Notes under the pieces: model-generated
What the model was told of the DNA's origin: nothing
The model's database searches: none
What the model saw: the letters and a program-made list of their open reading frames with translations, nothing else
Shown: positions 1 to 8,314 of the stretch, in pieces
Numbering within the stretch: position 1 is the stretch's first letter
Layout of the letters: each line of letters begins with the position of its first letter
Assembly: GCF_000159995.1 (NCBI RefSeq)
Contig: NZ_GG700643.1
Location: 530,145-594,144, forward strand
DNA length: 64,000 nt
Origin: Alloprevotella tannerae ATCC 51259
GTDB taxonomy: Bacteria; Bacteroidota; Bacteroidia; Bacteroidales; Bacteroidaceae
Direction of reading: 5' to 3'
Made by a program: the position numbers and the translations under genes

Positions 1-2
1 GC

Positions 3-1178
3 AATCCCGGAATGGCCGAAATAGCGACTTGCGTAGCGCTCGACCCGATGAAGTTTCTCGAAGTGGGACGCTTCGTCGTTGAAAATAAAATAGATATGGT
101 CGTCGTAGGCCCCGAAGCGCCACTCGTAGAAGGCATTGTAGATTATTTTCGCAGTCGGCCGGAGTTGCAGCACGTTGCCCTTATCGGACCGAGTGCCGCC
201 GGCGCACGCTTGGAAGGTTCTAAAGATTTTGCCAAAGCCTTTATGCGCCGCCATCACATCCCGACGGCCGATTATCAAACCTTCGGCGCAGACCGATTTG
301 AGGAAGCTTGCCGCTTCCTAAAGACCCTCAAGCCCCCTTACGTCTTGAAGGCTGACGGTTTGGCCGCCGGTAAGGGCGTATTGATCCTCGATGATCTGGA
401 AACGGCTGAAAGCGAACTCAAAGCGATGCTTTCGGGACGCTTTGGGGCAGCCAGTGCGCAGGTTGTCATAGAAGAATTTTTGTCGGGCATAGAGTGTTCG
501 GTCTTTGCTTTGACTGACGGGAAGCATTACCAAATCTTGCCTGAAGCAAAAGACTACAAACGCATCGGCGAAGGCGATACGGGCTTAAATACGGGCGGTA
601 TGGGTTCCGTTTCGCCCGTACCTTTTGCCACGAAAGAATGGATGCAACGCGTAGAAGATGAGATCGTGCGGCCCACGGTCGAAGGCTTGGCGGCTGACGG
701 CTTGGACTACCGCGGCTTTATCTTCTTCGGCTTGATCAATTGCGATGGGCGACCGAAGGTAATCGAATACAACTGTCGTATGGGCGACCCCGAAACGGAG
801 ACGGTTATGCTCCGACTGAAGAGTGATCTTGTCGAACTTTTTGAGGGTGTGGCGCAAGGCGACTTGGATCGCCGCGAAGTGGTCTTCGATGAGCGACCTG
901 CGGTCTGCGTGATGTGCGTAAGTGGCGGCTATCCCGAGGCTTATCGTAAAAATATTCCGATGACGATCGGCGAGCAAGCGGACGGCGTAGTGTTTCACGC
1001 GGGCACGGCGCTGAAAGACGGGCAACTCGTGACAGCGGGTGGGCGCGTCGCAGCGGTAAGCAACTACGGCGCAACGGCGACTGAAGCTTTGGCGAAGTCG
1101 ATGCGCGGCGCAGAGGCAATTGACTTTGAGGGGAAATATTTCCGCCGCGACATCGGCAAAGACATCATAGACGCCTAA
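3..1178 (+). CDS. purD: Phosphoribosylamine--glycine ligase (GAR synthetase), 5' end outside window
   Basis: Catalyses the ATP-dependent joining of glycine to phosphoribosylamine in de novo purine synthesis, in the cytoplasm. The open frame runs in from the left edge (codons for N-P-G precede the first ATG at 12), so this is a partial gene; comparison with the usual length of about 420-430 residues suggests some 35 N-terminal residues are missing. Visible family motifs are VVGPEAPLV near the start, the ATP-grasp segment KADGLAAGKGV (about residues 113-123 from the ATG at 12) and the metal/ATP motif NCRMGDPETE around residue 255. A membrane protein and a DedA-like gene follow on the same strand with short gaps, so the three may be cotranscribed. 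Confidence 0.95.
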   Translation, partial: NPGMAEIATCVALDPMKFLEVGRFVVENKIDMVVVGPEAPLVEGIVDYFRSRPELQHVALIGPSAAGARLEGSKDFAKAFMRRHHIPTADYQTFGADRFEEACRFLKTLKPPYVLKADGLAAGKGVLILDDLETAESELKAMLSGRFGAASAQVVIEEFLSGIECSVFALTDGKHYQILPEAKDYKRIGEGDTGLNTGGMGSVSPVPFATKEWMQRVEDEIVRPTVEGLAADGLDYRGFIFFGLINCDGRPKVIEYNCRMGDPETETVMLRLKSDLVELFEGVAQGDLDRREVVFDERPAVCVMCVSGGYPEAYRKNIPMTIGEQADGVVFHAGTALKDGQLVTAGGRVAAVSNYGATATEALAKSMRGAEAIDFEGKYFRRDIGKDIIDA

Positions 1179-1218
1179 GGCTAAAAGCCGCACACATTAT
1201 TATATAGATAGGAACAGG

Positions 1219-2160
1219 ATGGACGACTTTCGCAACCGATCGGCCAAAAGTATGCTGACGCTGCCGCTTGTGGCCGTCATTGCCGGTGTAGTTTGGGTGC
1301 TTCCCGATCCGCGCAGCGCGTGGCTGTGGGGCGGCTTTGCGATTGTCTGCGCCTTAACCTATACGCTGCGCGAGTTAAACAATCGTTTTCAACTCCTACG
1401 CATACGTTCGCGCCTCGTAAGTGCCACTTTTTTGGCGCTTTTTGCCGCGCTGCCGGATCTCCATCCGGCCGGAACGAATTTGATTCCCGCCATAGGGCTG
1501 CTGCCGGCCTTGTTTTGCCTCTTCGGTTCTTATCAGCAATATCGCCCCGAGCATTATACGTTTCACGCTTTCTTCTTCCTTTCCATCGGAAGTTTGGTTT
1601 TCCCGCCGCTACTTGTGCTGTCGGTTTTCTTTTATGTGACGATGGCCCTCGTTTTGCACACGCTCACGTGGCGATCTTTGTTTGCCGGACTCTTCGGTTT
1701 GGTTGTTCCCTATTGGTTTTACGCCGGCTATCTCGTTTGGATGAACCGTTTGGAAGAATTAGAGCAACAATTTACCCCGTTTTTACAATATAGTTGGCCC
1801 GATTTCCAACATCTGCCGCTGCCGCACGTAGCAAGTTTCTGTTTTCTCAGCCTTTTGGCGCTGCTGAGTACGCTCCACTTCGTCCGTACCAGCTTCAACG
1901 ATAAAATTCGCACACGTGTGTTTCTTTATGTGCTGATCATTCTCGAACTGGCTATTGCCGGAGGGGGTGTATTATTGCCACATCATTATTGTATAATAAT
2001 GCCTCTTTACTTGGTGGTGGCTTCTCCGCTGATCGCGCACTACTTCGCTTTGGCGCGCGGAGGCTTGTTGATGAACGTTTGGTTTATCTGCTGGCTGCTG
2101 GGCTTGATCGCATTGGGCATATACAATTACGGCTTGCCGGCAATCTTTGGCTGGGCGTAA
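1219..2160 (+). CDS. Polytopic membrane protein of unknown function
   Basis: A 313-residue protein with about eight to nine hydrophobic segments, starting after a short basic N-terminus. It has a conserved-looking polar stretch (YQQYRPEHYTFHAFF) between the third and fourth segments, but no catalytic motif that I recognise. It sits between purD (40 nt upstream) and the DedA-like gene (21 nt downstream) on the same strand, so cotranscription is likely. It resembles the uncharacterised inner-membrane proteins found next to purD in other Bacteroidales, but this is recollection of genome context rather than a functional assignment. Confidence 0.8.
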   Translation: MDDFRNRSAKSMLTLPLVAVIAGVVWVLPDPRSAWLWGGFAIVCALTYTLRELNNRFQLLRIRSRLVSATFLALFAALPDLHPAGTNLIPAIGLLPALFCLFGSYQQYRPEHYTFHAFFFLSIGSLVFPPLLVLSVFFYVTMALVLHTLTWRSLFAGLFGLVVPYWFYAGYLVWMNRLEELEQQFTPFLQYSWPDFQHLPLPHVASFCFLSLLALLSTLHFVRTSFNDKIRTRVFLYVLIILELAIAGGGVLLPHHYCIIMPLYLVVASPLIAHYFALARGGLLMNVWFICWLLGLIALGIYNYGLPAIFGWA

Positions 2161-2181
2161 AAAATCAAACTTGGAGATGAT

Positions 2182-2631
2182 ATGACAGAGATCACAGATT
2201 TTCTAATCGCACACGGCGTACTCGGAATGTTTATCGCAGCGTTTTTAGCCGGTACTTTTTTGCCCTTTGCGTCGGAGGTCGTATTGCTGGGGCTTTTAGC
2301 CGCCGGTGCAGATCCCGTCGGGCTGCTTATTTGGGGCACCATTGGCAATCTTTTAGGCGGAATGTTTAACTACTGGATCGGAACAAAAGGAAAAGAAGAA
2401 TGGATCGAGAAATATGCAAAAGTGAAGCCGCAGGATCTACACAAAGGCTTGCGGCACGTACGCAAATACGGCGCGTGGGCAGGCTTGTTGGCCTGGGTGC
2501 CAATCTTGGGCAGCATACTCACAGTCTCGATGGGCTTTCTACGCACCAACCTCTTCTACTCTGCGTTCACGATTGCCTTGGGTAAATTCACGCGCTACGC
2601 AGTGATCGTCAGCTCCTACGCCTCATTTTAG
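2182..2631 (+). CDS. DedA/YqaA-family membrane protein
   Basis: A 149-residue membrane protein of the DedA/VTT superfamily, whose better-studied members move lipids such as undecaprenyl phosphate or phosphatidylethanolamine across the inner membrane. The N-terminal half carries the family pattern of a first hydrophobic segment, a re-entrant FLPFASEVVLLGLLAAG stretch, and GTIGNLLGGMFNYWIG with its small-residue helix. The second half has KYGAWAGLLAWVPILGS, corresponding to the second conserved re-entrant region. The length fits the short YqaA subgroup. The substrate cannot be told from the sequence. It is the last gene of the probable purD operon. Confidence 0.85.
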   Translation: MTEITDFLIAHGVLGMFIAAFLAGTFLPFASEVVLLGLLAAGADPVGLLIWGTIGNLLGGMFNYWIGTKGKEEWIEKYAKVKPQDLHKGLRHVRKYGAWAGLLAWVPILGSILTVSMGFLRTNLFYSAFTIALGKFTRYAVIVSSYASF

Positions 2632-2806
2632 CAAACACGACCGAGTATATTATAAATACAACGCGCGCCGAATCGAGGCCGCCGAGAATTATTTCACGTC
2701 CGACAAACACTCACGCGCTTCGCGCTTGAAAATAAATAAGCACAAAAGACCGCCGCATCAGCCGGAGCCATTTACAACTCCGCCCAAGCGAAAAAACTTC
2801 AACACT

Positions 2807-3655
2807 ATGCGCATCAGATTCCTTTTTCTCTTGCTTTTGATTCCACTCTTCTGGACTTGTAAAAACGACAAGACGGGTTATAAACCGCTCATCTCCGTCA
2901 GCATCGAGCCCCTACGCAATATCGTCGAACACCTTGCGGGCGATTACTACAAAGTCGTTACTTTGACACCGGTCGGAGCAAGTCCGGAAACCTACGAACC
3001 CACGCCAAAACAGCTGATGGACGTAAGTAACAGCCGGCTATATTTTGCTATCGGCACGCTCGGGTTTGAAAGGCAGCAGCTCGAGCGCTTGAAAGAGACC
3101 GCCCCGACGCTAAAAATATACACCGTGTCCGACGGAATATCCCTTCTGGCTGCAAAACACGAGGGTCACAGCGATTCTACAGACCCGCACATCTGGATGT
3201 CGCCTAAGAATGTCGTGCAGATGGCCCGCAATGTCTGTAATGCACTCTGCAAGAACGACCCAAAACACACCGAAGTGTACAAAAAGAAGTTGGCAGAACT
3301 CGAGCGCCACGCCGACGAAACGGATCGCCGCATACGACTTATGGTTAGCAAGGTTCGATATCGCAATTTTTTAATCTATCATCCTGCTTTAGCCTACTTT
3401 GCCAGCGAATATGGCTTCCGCCAACTCACGATTGAGCAAGACGGCAAAGAGCCATCGGGCGATCATCTCGCTACGATCATCACGGAAGCCAAAGCGGCCG
3501 AAGTCCACATCATATTCTTGTCGCGCGAGTTCAAGGGGCACTCCGTCAAGTCCATTTCAGAAGCCACCGGTGCCCGCGTTGTCATCATCAATCCCTTGGC
3601 TTATCGCTGGGACGATGAAGCCATTGCCATCGCAAAAGCCTTAGCTGCACAATGA
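2807..3655 (+). CDS. Zinc/manganese-type ABC transporter substrate-binding lipoprotein
   Basis: A 282-residue TroA/ZnuA-type metal-binding lipoprotein. I chose the ATG at 2807 because it starts directly into a signal peptide ending at Cys18 (PLFWTC); an upstream in-frame ATG at 2726 would add a hydrophilic proline-rich stretch. Metal-ligand positions of the family are visible at DPHIWMSP and YHPALAYF, and the acidic ligand probably lies in the SREFKG region. The first classical His is replaced by Glu in SPETYEP, a variant I believe is common in Bacteroidota homologues. Its stop overlaps the start of the ABC ATPase (ATGA). Metal specificity is inferred only from the family. Confidence 0.88.
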   Translation: MRIRFLFLLLLIPLFWTCKNDKTGYKPLISVSIEPLRNIVEHLAGDYYKVVTLTPVGASPETYEPTPKQLMDVSNSRLYFAIGTLGFERQQLERLKETAPTLKIYTVSDGISLLAAKHEGHSDSTDPHIWMSPKNVVQMARNVCNALCKNDPKHTEVYKKKLAELERHADETDRRIRLMVSKVRYRNFLIYHPALAYFASEYGFRQLTIEQDGKEPSGDHLATIITEAKAAEVHIIFLSREFKGHSVKSISEATGARVVIINPLAYRWDDEAIAIAKALAAQ

Positions 3656-4284
3656 ATTTAGTAAGCCTAAGCGACGTAACCTTTGCTTTCGACGGCCAAG
3701 TCGTATTGGAAAACGTCAATATCGCGATTAAACCGCACGATTTTATCGTTTTGAGGGGCACAAATGGCGGCGGAAAAACGACACTCTTGCGTTTACTTGC
3801 CGGCTTATTGCGCCCCACGAAAGGCGAGATCCGCCGCGCGTCCGGCCTGCGTTTAGGTTATTTGCCGCAGTATCGAAAAATTGATCGCCAGTTTCCTTTG
3901 CGCGTTTACGATGTCGTGCGCTCCGGCCTGCAAAATCGAAAAAAACTACTGTCGCGCTTTTCGCCCGATGCCGACGATCGCGTTCGCGAAGCCCTGCATC
4001 AGTTGGCCATCGAACAGTTGGCCGCACGGCCTATCTCCGATTTAAGTGGCGGCCAGTGGCAGCGGGTTTTATTAGCCCGCGCCATAGTTTCTCGCCCCGA
4101 CCTCCTACTCTTGGATGAGCCGGATACGCATCTTGACGCCGCCGGTAAGACTTTTTTGTACGAACTTCTCCTTCGTTTGCAAGACGACTGCGCCATCGTG
4201 CTCGTCAGTCACGACGAGACGCTCCCTTTCTCCAACGTTTGGCAGGTGAGCAACCATAATGTACAACCCGAAAATGGGCATTAA
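3652..4284 (+). CDS. ABC transporter ATP-binding protein, ZnuC-like
   Basis: A 210-residue ABC ATPase, expected to energise metal uptake with the binding protein whose stop codon it overlaps by 4 nt. Walker A is GTNGGGKTT (residues 36-44), the signature is LSGGQWQR (131-138), Walker B is LLLLDEPDTH (151-160), and an H-loop VSHDE follows near residue 190. It is shorter than typical ZnuC and ends soon after the H-loop. No membrane permease gene follows: the next gene encodes an acetyltransferase. The pair must therefore use a permease encoded elsewhere, or has lost it. Confidence 0.88.
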   Translation: MNLVSLSDVTFAFDGQVVLENVNIAIKPHDFIVLRGTNGGGKTTLLRLLAGLLRPTKGEIRRASGLRLGYLPQYRKIDRQFPLRVYDVVRSGLQNRKKLLSRFSPDADDRVREALHQLAIEQLAARPISDLSGGQWQRVLLARAIVSRPDLLLLDEPDTHLDAAGKTFLYELLLRLQDDCAIVLVSHDETLPFSNVWQVSNHNVQPENGH

Positions 4285-4354
4285 ATCCCGATGAAACCGC
4301 CTATTTTTATTCCCTTTCGAAATACAGACCACGACCTTCTAACTTTTTATTCTA

Positions 4355-4921
4355 ATGACAGAAAGAGAGAAAGCCTTGAGCGGACAATGGCACAATCCTG
4401 CCGCAGATCCCGAACTTCGCCGCCTGCTCGACGAGGCCCAAGACTTAAGTTATCAGTACAACCGCCTGCATCCCGCCGAGACCGATGTACGCGATGCACT
4501 CCTGCGCCGCCTTTTGGGGCGCGTAGGTCGCGATTGCACCATCCTACCCCCTTTTATGGTCGATTACGGCTGCAATATTTCACTTGGTGATCACGTCTTT
4601 ATCAACAAAGGTTGCGTAATGCTCGACGGCGCGCCCATAGTTTTCGGCAACCACATCTTTGTAGGCCCCAACTGTAGTTTTAATACCCCCATCCACCCCT
4701 TGAATGTCGAGCAACGCAATCAAGGCTTGGAGCGCAACGAAGCCATTTATATAGAAGACAACGTTTGGATTGGCGCACAAGTATGCATCCTTCCCGGCGT
4801 CAGAATCGGCGCGGGCAGCGTCATTGGCGCAGGTAGCGTCGTCACGCGCGATGTTCCGTCCGGCGTAGTGGCGGTTGGCAATCCCTGCCGCGTATTACGC
4901 AAAGCCGAAGACCGCCAATGA
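4355..4921 (+). CDS. maa: Maltose/galactoside-type O-acetyltransferase (left-handed beta-helix)
   Basis: A 188-residue acetyl-CoA-dependent sugar O-acetyltransferase. The N-terminal helical maltose-acetyltransferase domain (about residues 1-60, REKALSGQWHNPAADPEL) is followed by hexapeptide repeats forming the left-handed beta-helix. The catalytic His region is NTPIHPLN (about 112-119), followed by VWIGAQVCILPGVRIG and the C-terminal GNPCRVLR. This domain order is typical of the Maa/LacA family. The 3' end overlaps the next gene by 4 nt (ATGA). The natural acceptor, whether a free sugar or a surface glycan, is not evident from sequence. Confidence 0.88.
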   Translation: MTEREKALSGQWHNPAADPELRRLLDEAQDLSYQYNRLHPAETDVRDALLRRLLGRVGRDCTILPPFMVDYGCNISLGDHVFINKGCVMLDGAPIVFGNHIFVGPNCSFNTPIHPLNVEQRNQGLERNEAIYIEDNVWIGAQVCILPGVRIGAGSVIGAGSVVTRDVPSGVVAVGNPCRVLRKAEDRQ

Positions 4922-5931
4922 AGCGCCTGCTCTTCGTCTTTTTCTACCTCTGTCTACTGACGGCCGGCGCGCAAAGCCGATTTCGCGTGATGACCTACAA
5001 CGTAGAAAATGCCTTTGATACGATTCACGATGAGGGCAAGCAGGATTTCGACTTCCTCCCTACGGGTCGCCTCCACTGGGATACGCCTAAATATCGCGCC
5101 AAGTTGAGTCGCATCGCCTCCGTTATTGCCGGCGTCGGAGAAATGCAGCCGCCCAAACTCGTAGCTTTGTGCGAGGTAGAAAACGCACGCGTTATCGAAG
5201 ACCTACTGCACCACACGCGACTCCATAGCTTCAACTATCGCTATTGTATGACGGAAAGCGCGGACCGGCGCGGCATAGATGTAGCCCTGCTCTATCAGCC
5301 GTCGACTTTTCATCTCCTTTATATGGATACGCTGCGCGTGATACCGGCCAACAAGCACGAGAATCCGACGCGCGACATCCTGCACGTCTGCGGACTCGTA
5401 CCCTCGGGCGATACGCTTTCTGTCTTTGTGGTCCATCTACCCAGCCGGCGCGGTGGCGTACGACGCACGATGCCTTACCGCTGTCGGGTAGCGCAGCGAT
5501 TGCGGCAGGAAATTGACGGCCTGACACGCAACGGACGCGACCGAAAAGTGGTCATTATGGGCGATTTCAACGATGAACATACTGACCCGTCCATAGCTAC
5601 CGTCTTGGAAGCCCGAAAATGGACCGACGCGATTCAACCGCCGTTTTTGTGCGTCCTAACCGCCGACTTAAAAGCCGCAAATGGCATTCAAGGAACGCAT
5701 AAATTTCAAGGCCGATGGGCGCAATTGGATCAGATTATCGTCAATGATCGACTCCTTACGACCGAAGGGCTGCATACGTCGCCCAAAGATTGCTTCATTT
5801 TCACCGATGCTCCACTCCTTAAATACGATGCAGGCGACCATGGGGTTGTACCTTATCGCTCCTTTCTCGGATCTTTTTATCAAGGCGGTTTTTCAGATCA
5901 TCTCCCCGTCGTCGTTGATTTCTACTATTGA
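4918..5931 (+). CDS. Secreted endonuclease/exonuclease/phosphatase-family protein
   Basis: A 337-residue protein with a cleavable signal peptide (first ~18 residues, ending TAGAQS) and an EEP fold (DNase I/inositol phosphatase superfamily). Family motifs in order: MTYNVENAFD with the conserved Asn, ALCEVEN with the metal-binding Glu, VHLPSRRGG, the GDFND active-site motif, and the C-terminal SDHLPVVVDF with the catalytic Asp-His. This arrangement matches Bacteroidota extracellular EEP proteins. Whether it cleaves nucleic acid or a phosphoester lipid or sugar is open. It is translationally coupled to the acetyltransferase upstream (ATGA overlap). Confidence 0.87.
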   Translation: MKRLLFVFFYLCLLTAGAQSRFRVMTYNVENAFDTIHDEGKQDFDFLPTGRLHWDTPKYRAKLSRIASVIAGVGEMQPPKLVALCEVENARVIEDLLHHTRLHSFNYRYCMTESADRRGIDVALLYQPSTFHLLYMDTLRVIPANKHENPTRDILHVCGLVPSGDTLSVFVVHLPSRRGGVRRTMPYRCRVAQRLRQEIDGLTRNGRDRKVVIMGDFNDEHTDPSIATVLEARKWTDAIQPPFLCVLTADLKAANGIQGTHKFQGRWAQLDQIIVNDRLLTTEGLHTSPKDCFIFTDAPLLKYDAGDHGVVPYRSFLGSFYQGGFSDHLPVVVDFYY

Positions 5932-6154
5932 CCGATTGATCATCAGTATCATTTATTTTTGAGTGCTATATATGTAGAAAAATGCCGATTCCATCGCATA
6001 TTAAGCACAATACCGGCGCTATTCGCTCAAGCACGGCCGACGTTTGAAACCCAACATTTGGAATTTCGACGTAAAGGCCCATTCATCGCCGCCTTTTCAA
6101 TGGGAAAAGGCGACCTTCCCCTCCCACATTTTTCAAAGCAAACTTGGGTGTGCG

Positions 6155-6245
6155 CCTTTTTCATCACGAGCGTAGGGTCTTTTTATCGTGATGAAAAGGT
6201 TGTACACTCACGAGCGTACGTATTTTTCACCACGGTGAAAATTCG
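6155..6245. repeat. 22-bp repeat cluster with TCRYGAGCG core (copy 1 of 4 in window)
   Basis: Units of about 22 bp made of a T-run, a TCACGA or TCGTGA core, GCGTA and a short purine stretch (for example TTTTTCATCACGAGCGTAGG), with one inverted pair. The same unit occurs in three other intergenic regions of the window (near 40.4, 56.0 and 62.8 kb). Confidence 0.7.
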
Positions 6246-6482
6246 CACAGTTGGGCGCGTGTGGTTTGTCGTTCAGTTATTGTCGCTTGAAATTAGCACT
6301 TTCATTGTTGTAGGTTAGGAACTTCTTTTTTCGCAACCGATGCGAATGATTGAGAACAGGGAATAGTTCCGACAACGATAAACAGTTATGGCCTACAATG
6401 TCGATTATCCGCGATGAAATGGGCTTTTTTTCGATTTTTTCGTTGGGATTTCATTCATCCGTCGCCAAACATCGGATGTTTT

Positions 6483-6595
6483 TGAAAGACCAACCCTAAG
6501 GGGTTGCCAATGCTTGTGTGCGTTAGACAGGGTTAAAGCGCTTCGCACCTTAACCCTGTCCTGCCAAGAGACTAACCCCGTTGGGGTTATTTGCG
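6483..6595 (+). repeat. Palindrome-rich element, direct copy A
   Basis: Contains in order ACCCTAAGGGGTTG, a hairpin with arms CAGGGTTAA and TTAACCCTG around a CGCTTCGCA loop, and AACCCCGTTGGGGTT. It is nearly identical to 7099-7212. Confidence 0.75.
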
Positions 6596-6868
6596 GCGGT
6601 GCGGTTGCGGAGATAAGTTGGTGGGGGTTGTGTTTAGGCGCGAGTAGATGCGGTATTAGGTTAAGGTGAGGTTATTTGTGGATGAAGTTTGCGAAAATGG
6701 GTTGGTGGGGGTTGTGTTTAAGTTGCAAGCGAAGAGCATGTTGGTTTCAATAGATCGTTTGCAGAAAGGCCGCGTTAAGAAATTGATTGGAAGGAATCAT
6801 AGGTCAAGTTGTGGCGAGTCTATTTTGAAAAAGATTGCACACGAGACCTGACATCGATTCGATAAAAA

Positions 6869-7012
6869 GCGACGACAACCCCTTAGGGTTGGTCTTTTGG
6901 CAGGCCGGGGTTAAGGTGCGAAGCGGCTTAACCCCGGATAAACGGATGGAAGTGAGTGCAACCCCATTAGGGGTTGGTCTTTCACTGTGGCAGGGTTGAG
7001 GAGCGAAGCGGC
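6869..7012 (-). repeat. Palindrome-rich element, inverted relatives
   Basis: Carries two inverted partial versions of the neighbouring direct copies: CAACCCCTTAGGGTTGGTC followed by a hairpin GGGGTTAAG...CTTAACCCC, then AACCCCATTAGGGGTTGG followed by a diverged hairpin GGCAGGGTT...AACCTAGCC. Loop sequences (GTGCGAAGCGG) are the reverse complement of those in the direct copies. Confidence 0.65.
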
Positions 7013-7098
7013 AACCTAGCCACTAACGACGTAAGTCGTTGCTCGTGCGAGTTATAATTAGGTTTGTTTTCGTTGCATGTCAATCATTGGATATTTTT

Positions 7099-7212
7099 GA
7101 AAGACCAACCATAAGGGGTTGTCAATGTCGGTGTGCGTTAGGCAGGGTTAAGCCGCTTCGCACCTTAACCCTGCCCTGCCAAGAGACTAACCCCGTTGGG
7201 GTTATTTGTGGA
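7099..7212 (+). repeat. Palindrome-rich element, direct copy B
   Basis: Second direct copy of the element at 6483-6595, with the same order of palindrome, CAGGGTTAAG...CTTAACCCTG hairpin and AACCCCGTTGGGGTT, differing at only a few positions. Confidence 0.75.
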
Positions 7213-7810
7213 CGTGCAGTCGTGGAAATGGGGTGGTGAATGTGTCGGGTATTATGTAAAAATTACCACTTGACTATACATTTTTGAGGATTAAGCGCGA
7301 AGTGTTGAAACGTAGAAGCTTGAGGTGGCTTTTTATGGCCGAATTTTCGATGAAACCGCGGTTTTTTCGATTTTTTCTTCGTTTTTACGTTTATTTTCGA
7401 GGGTTATTTCGGATGAAAAATCCAATTGAGGGGAATCTTTGAGCGGTTTCGGGAAAAATTTCGGCGGAATAGCCATACTTTTTCTGTCAATAAATCGAAA
7501 TTACATGCGGGATATAACGAACGAAATACGTACTATAATTGCCTGAATACAATGAATTTGCAAAGTTTTTTAGTTTGCAAAAGACCGCCAACGGGGAATG
7601 GACGGATTACGGTGCGTGTAAGCGCCAAAAAGGTAATGTTCGATGGGAAATAAGCTCATTCTTTTCGAGTAATCAAATTTGATAGTTTTCAAGCAACAAA
7701 AAGTTGGAGAAAAAACACGAAAGGACCGAATCCTTATTTTTACATTTATTTACATGTGATGCGTTTTTGAGACAATTTTTGTTCATTATCAGCGATTTAC
7801 AAAAAGCTCA

Positions 7811-7882
7811 TGTCCGATTTGAGCAAGTCGAGAAAATGAAAAATGTCCGATTAGAGCATATTTTTGTCCGATTAGAGCAAGT
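7811..7882 (+). repeat. Three-copy TCCGATTAGAGCA repeat
   Basis: The 14-base motif TGTCCGATTTGAGCA / TGTCCGATTAGAGCA occurs at 7811, 7844 and 7865. The first and third copies are followed by AGTCGG or AGTCGA. Function unknown; not palindromic. Confidence 0.6.
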
Positions 7883-7933
7883 CGGTTTGGGGTAAATCGT
7901 CCGAACTTTGCCATAGTCAAGCAGGGAAAATCT

Positions 7934-8167
7934 ATGACGGCATTCAAAAACAAGAAACATCCGAGAAAAAGTTCGCAAGAACGTCAAGCGGCCGCTCAAC
8001 GTTTTTTGGAAGATCGATTGGCGTGCTTGGAAACGATCAGAGATATGATCAACTCAGAATTGGATCGCCGAAATGAAAAATTTACCATACACGCTGAAGA
8101 AGCAACAAAAAAAACGCCGTCCAAGCGCTGCAAGTGGTGCAAATGGCTGGACAAATTAAGGGGATGA
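7934..8167 (+). CDS. Small hydrophilic protein, hypothetical
   Basis: An open frame of 77 codons with an ATG start, rich in Lys, Arg and Glu, with a predicted amphipathic helix in the middle (LEDRLACLETIRDMINSELDRR is too regular to be a typical shadow frame) and a CKWCKW motif near the end. No homologous family is recognised. There is no clear TAnnTTTG box directly upstream. It lies between the repeat region and the adhesin gene. It may be real or fortuitous; I lean slightly against certainty. Confidence 0.35.
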   Translation: MTAFKNKKHPRKSSQERQAAAQRFLEDRLACLETIRDMINSELDRRNEKFTIHAEEATKKTPSKRCKWCKWLDKLRG

Positions 8168-8253
8168 CGCGCTCAAGCAACATATATGCGTGTAAGAAGG
8201 GTCATTCTAAAAATACTGAAAAGTAAACAGGCAATTCATTTTAACAACCACAA

Positions 8254-8314
8254 ACGCCCGAGCCTCCGATACGGCGTTGCTCCGAAAGGAGTTTCACAGG
8301 GAGGCATATATTAT
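8254..8314 (+). promoter_or_regulatory. Structured 5' leader of adhesin gene, two nested stems
   Basis: Immediately before the ATG at 8315. The outer stem pairs GCCTCC (8262-8267) with GGAGGC (8300-8305). The inner hairpin is CTCC-GAAA-GGAG (8280-8291). Between them lies GATACGGC. The same layout, with paired base changes that keep both stems, precedes the paralogous gene at 25069-26916. The 3' arm of the outer stem is purine-rich (GGGAGG) about 10 nt before the start codon, so the stem could control ribosome access. This is an inferred cis-regulatory RNA; no known family is recognised. Confidence 0.6.

Larger units (their letters stand above)
5932..7930. other. Gene-poor intergenic stretch rich in palindromes and repeats
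   Basis: About 2 kb with no coding region I can support; the open frames here are short, have no recognisable domains and lie across repeats. It holds one cluster of the 22-bp TCGTGA/TCACGA repeat (6155-6245), two direct copies and one inverted block of a palindrome-rich element (6483-7212), and a three-copy TCCGATTAGAGCA-type repeat (7811-7882). AT content rises towards the right end. Confidence 0.7.
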
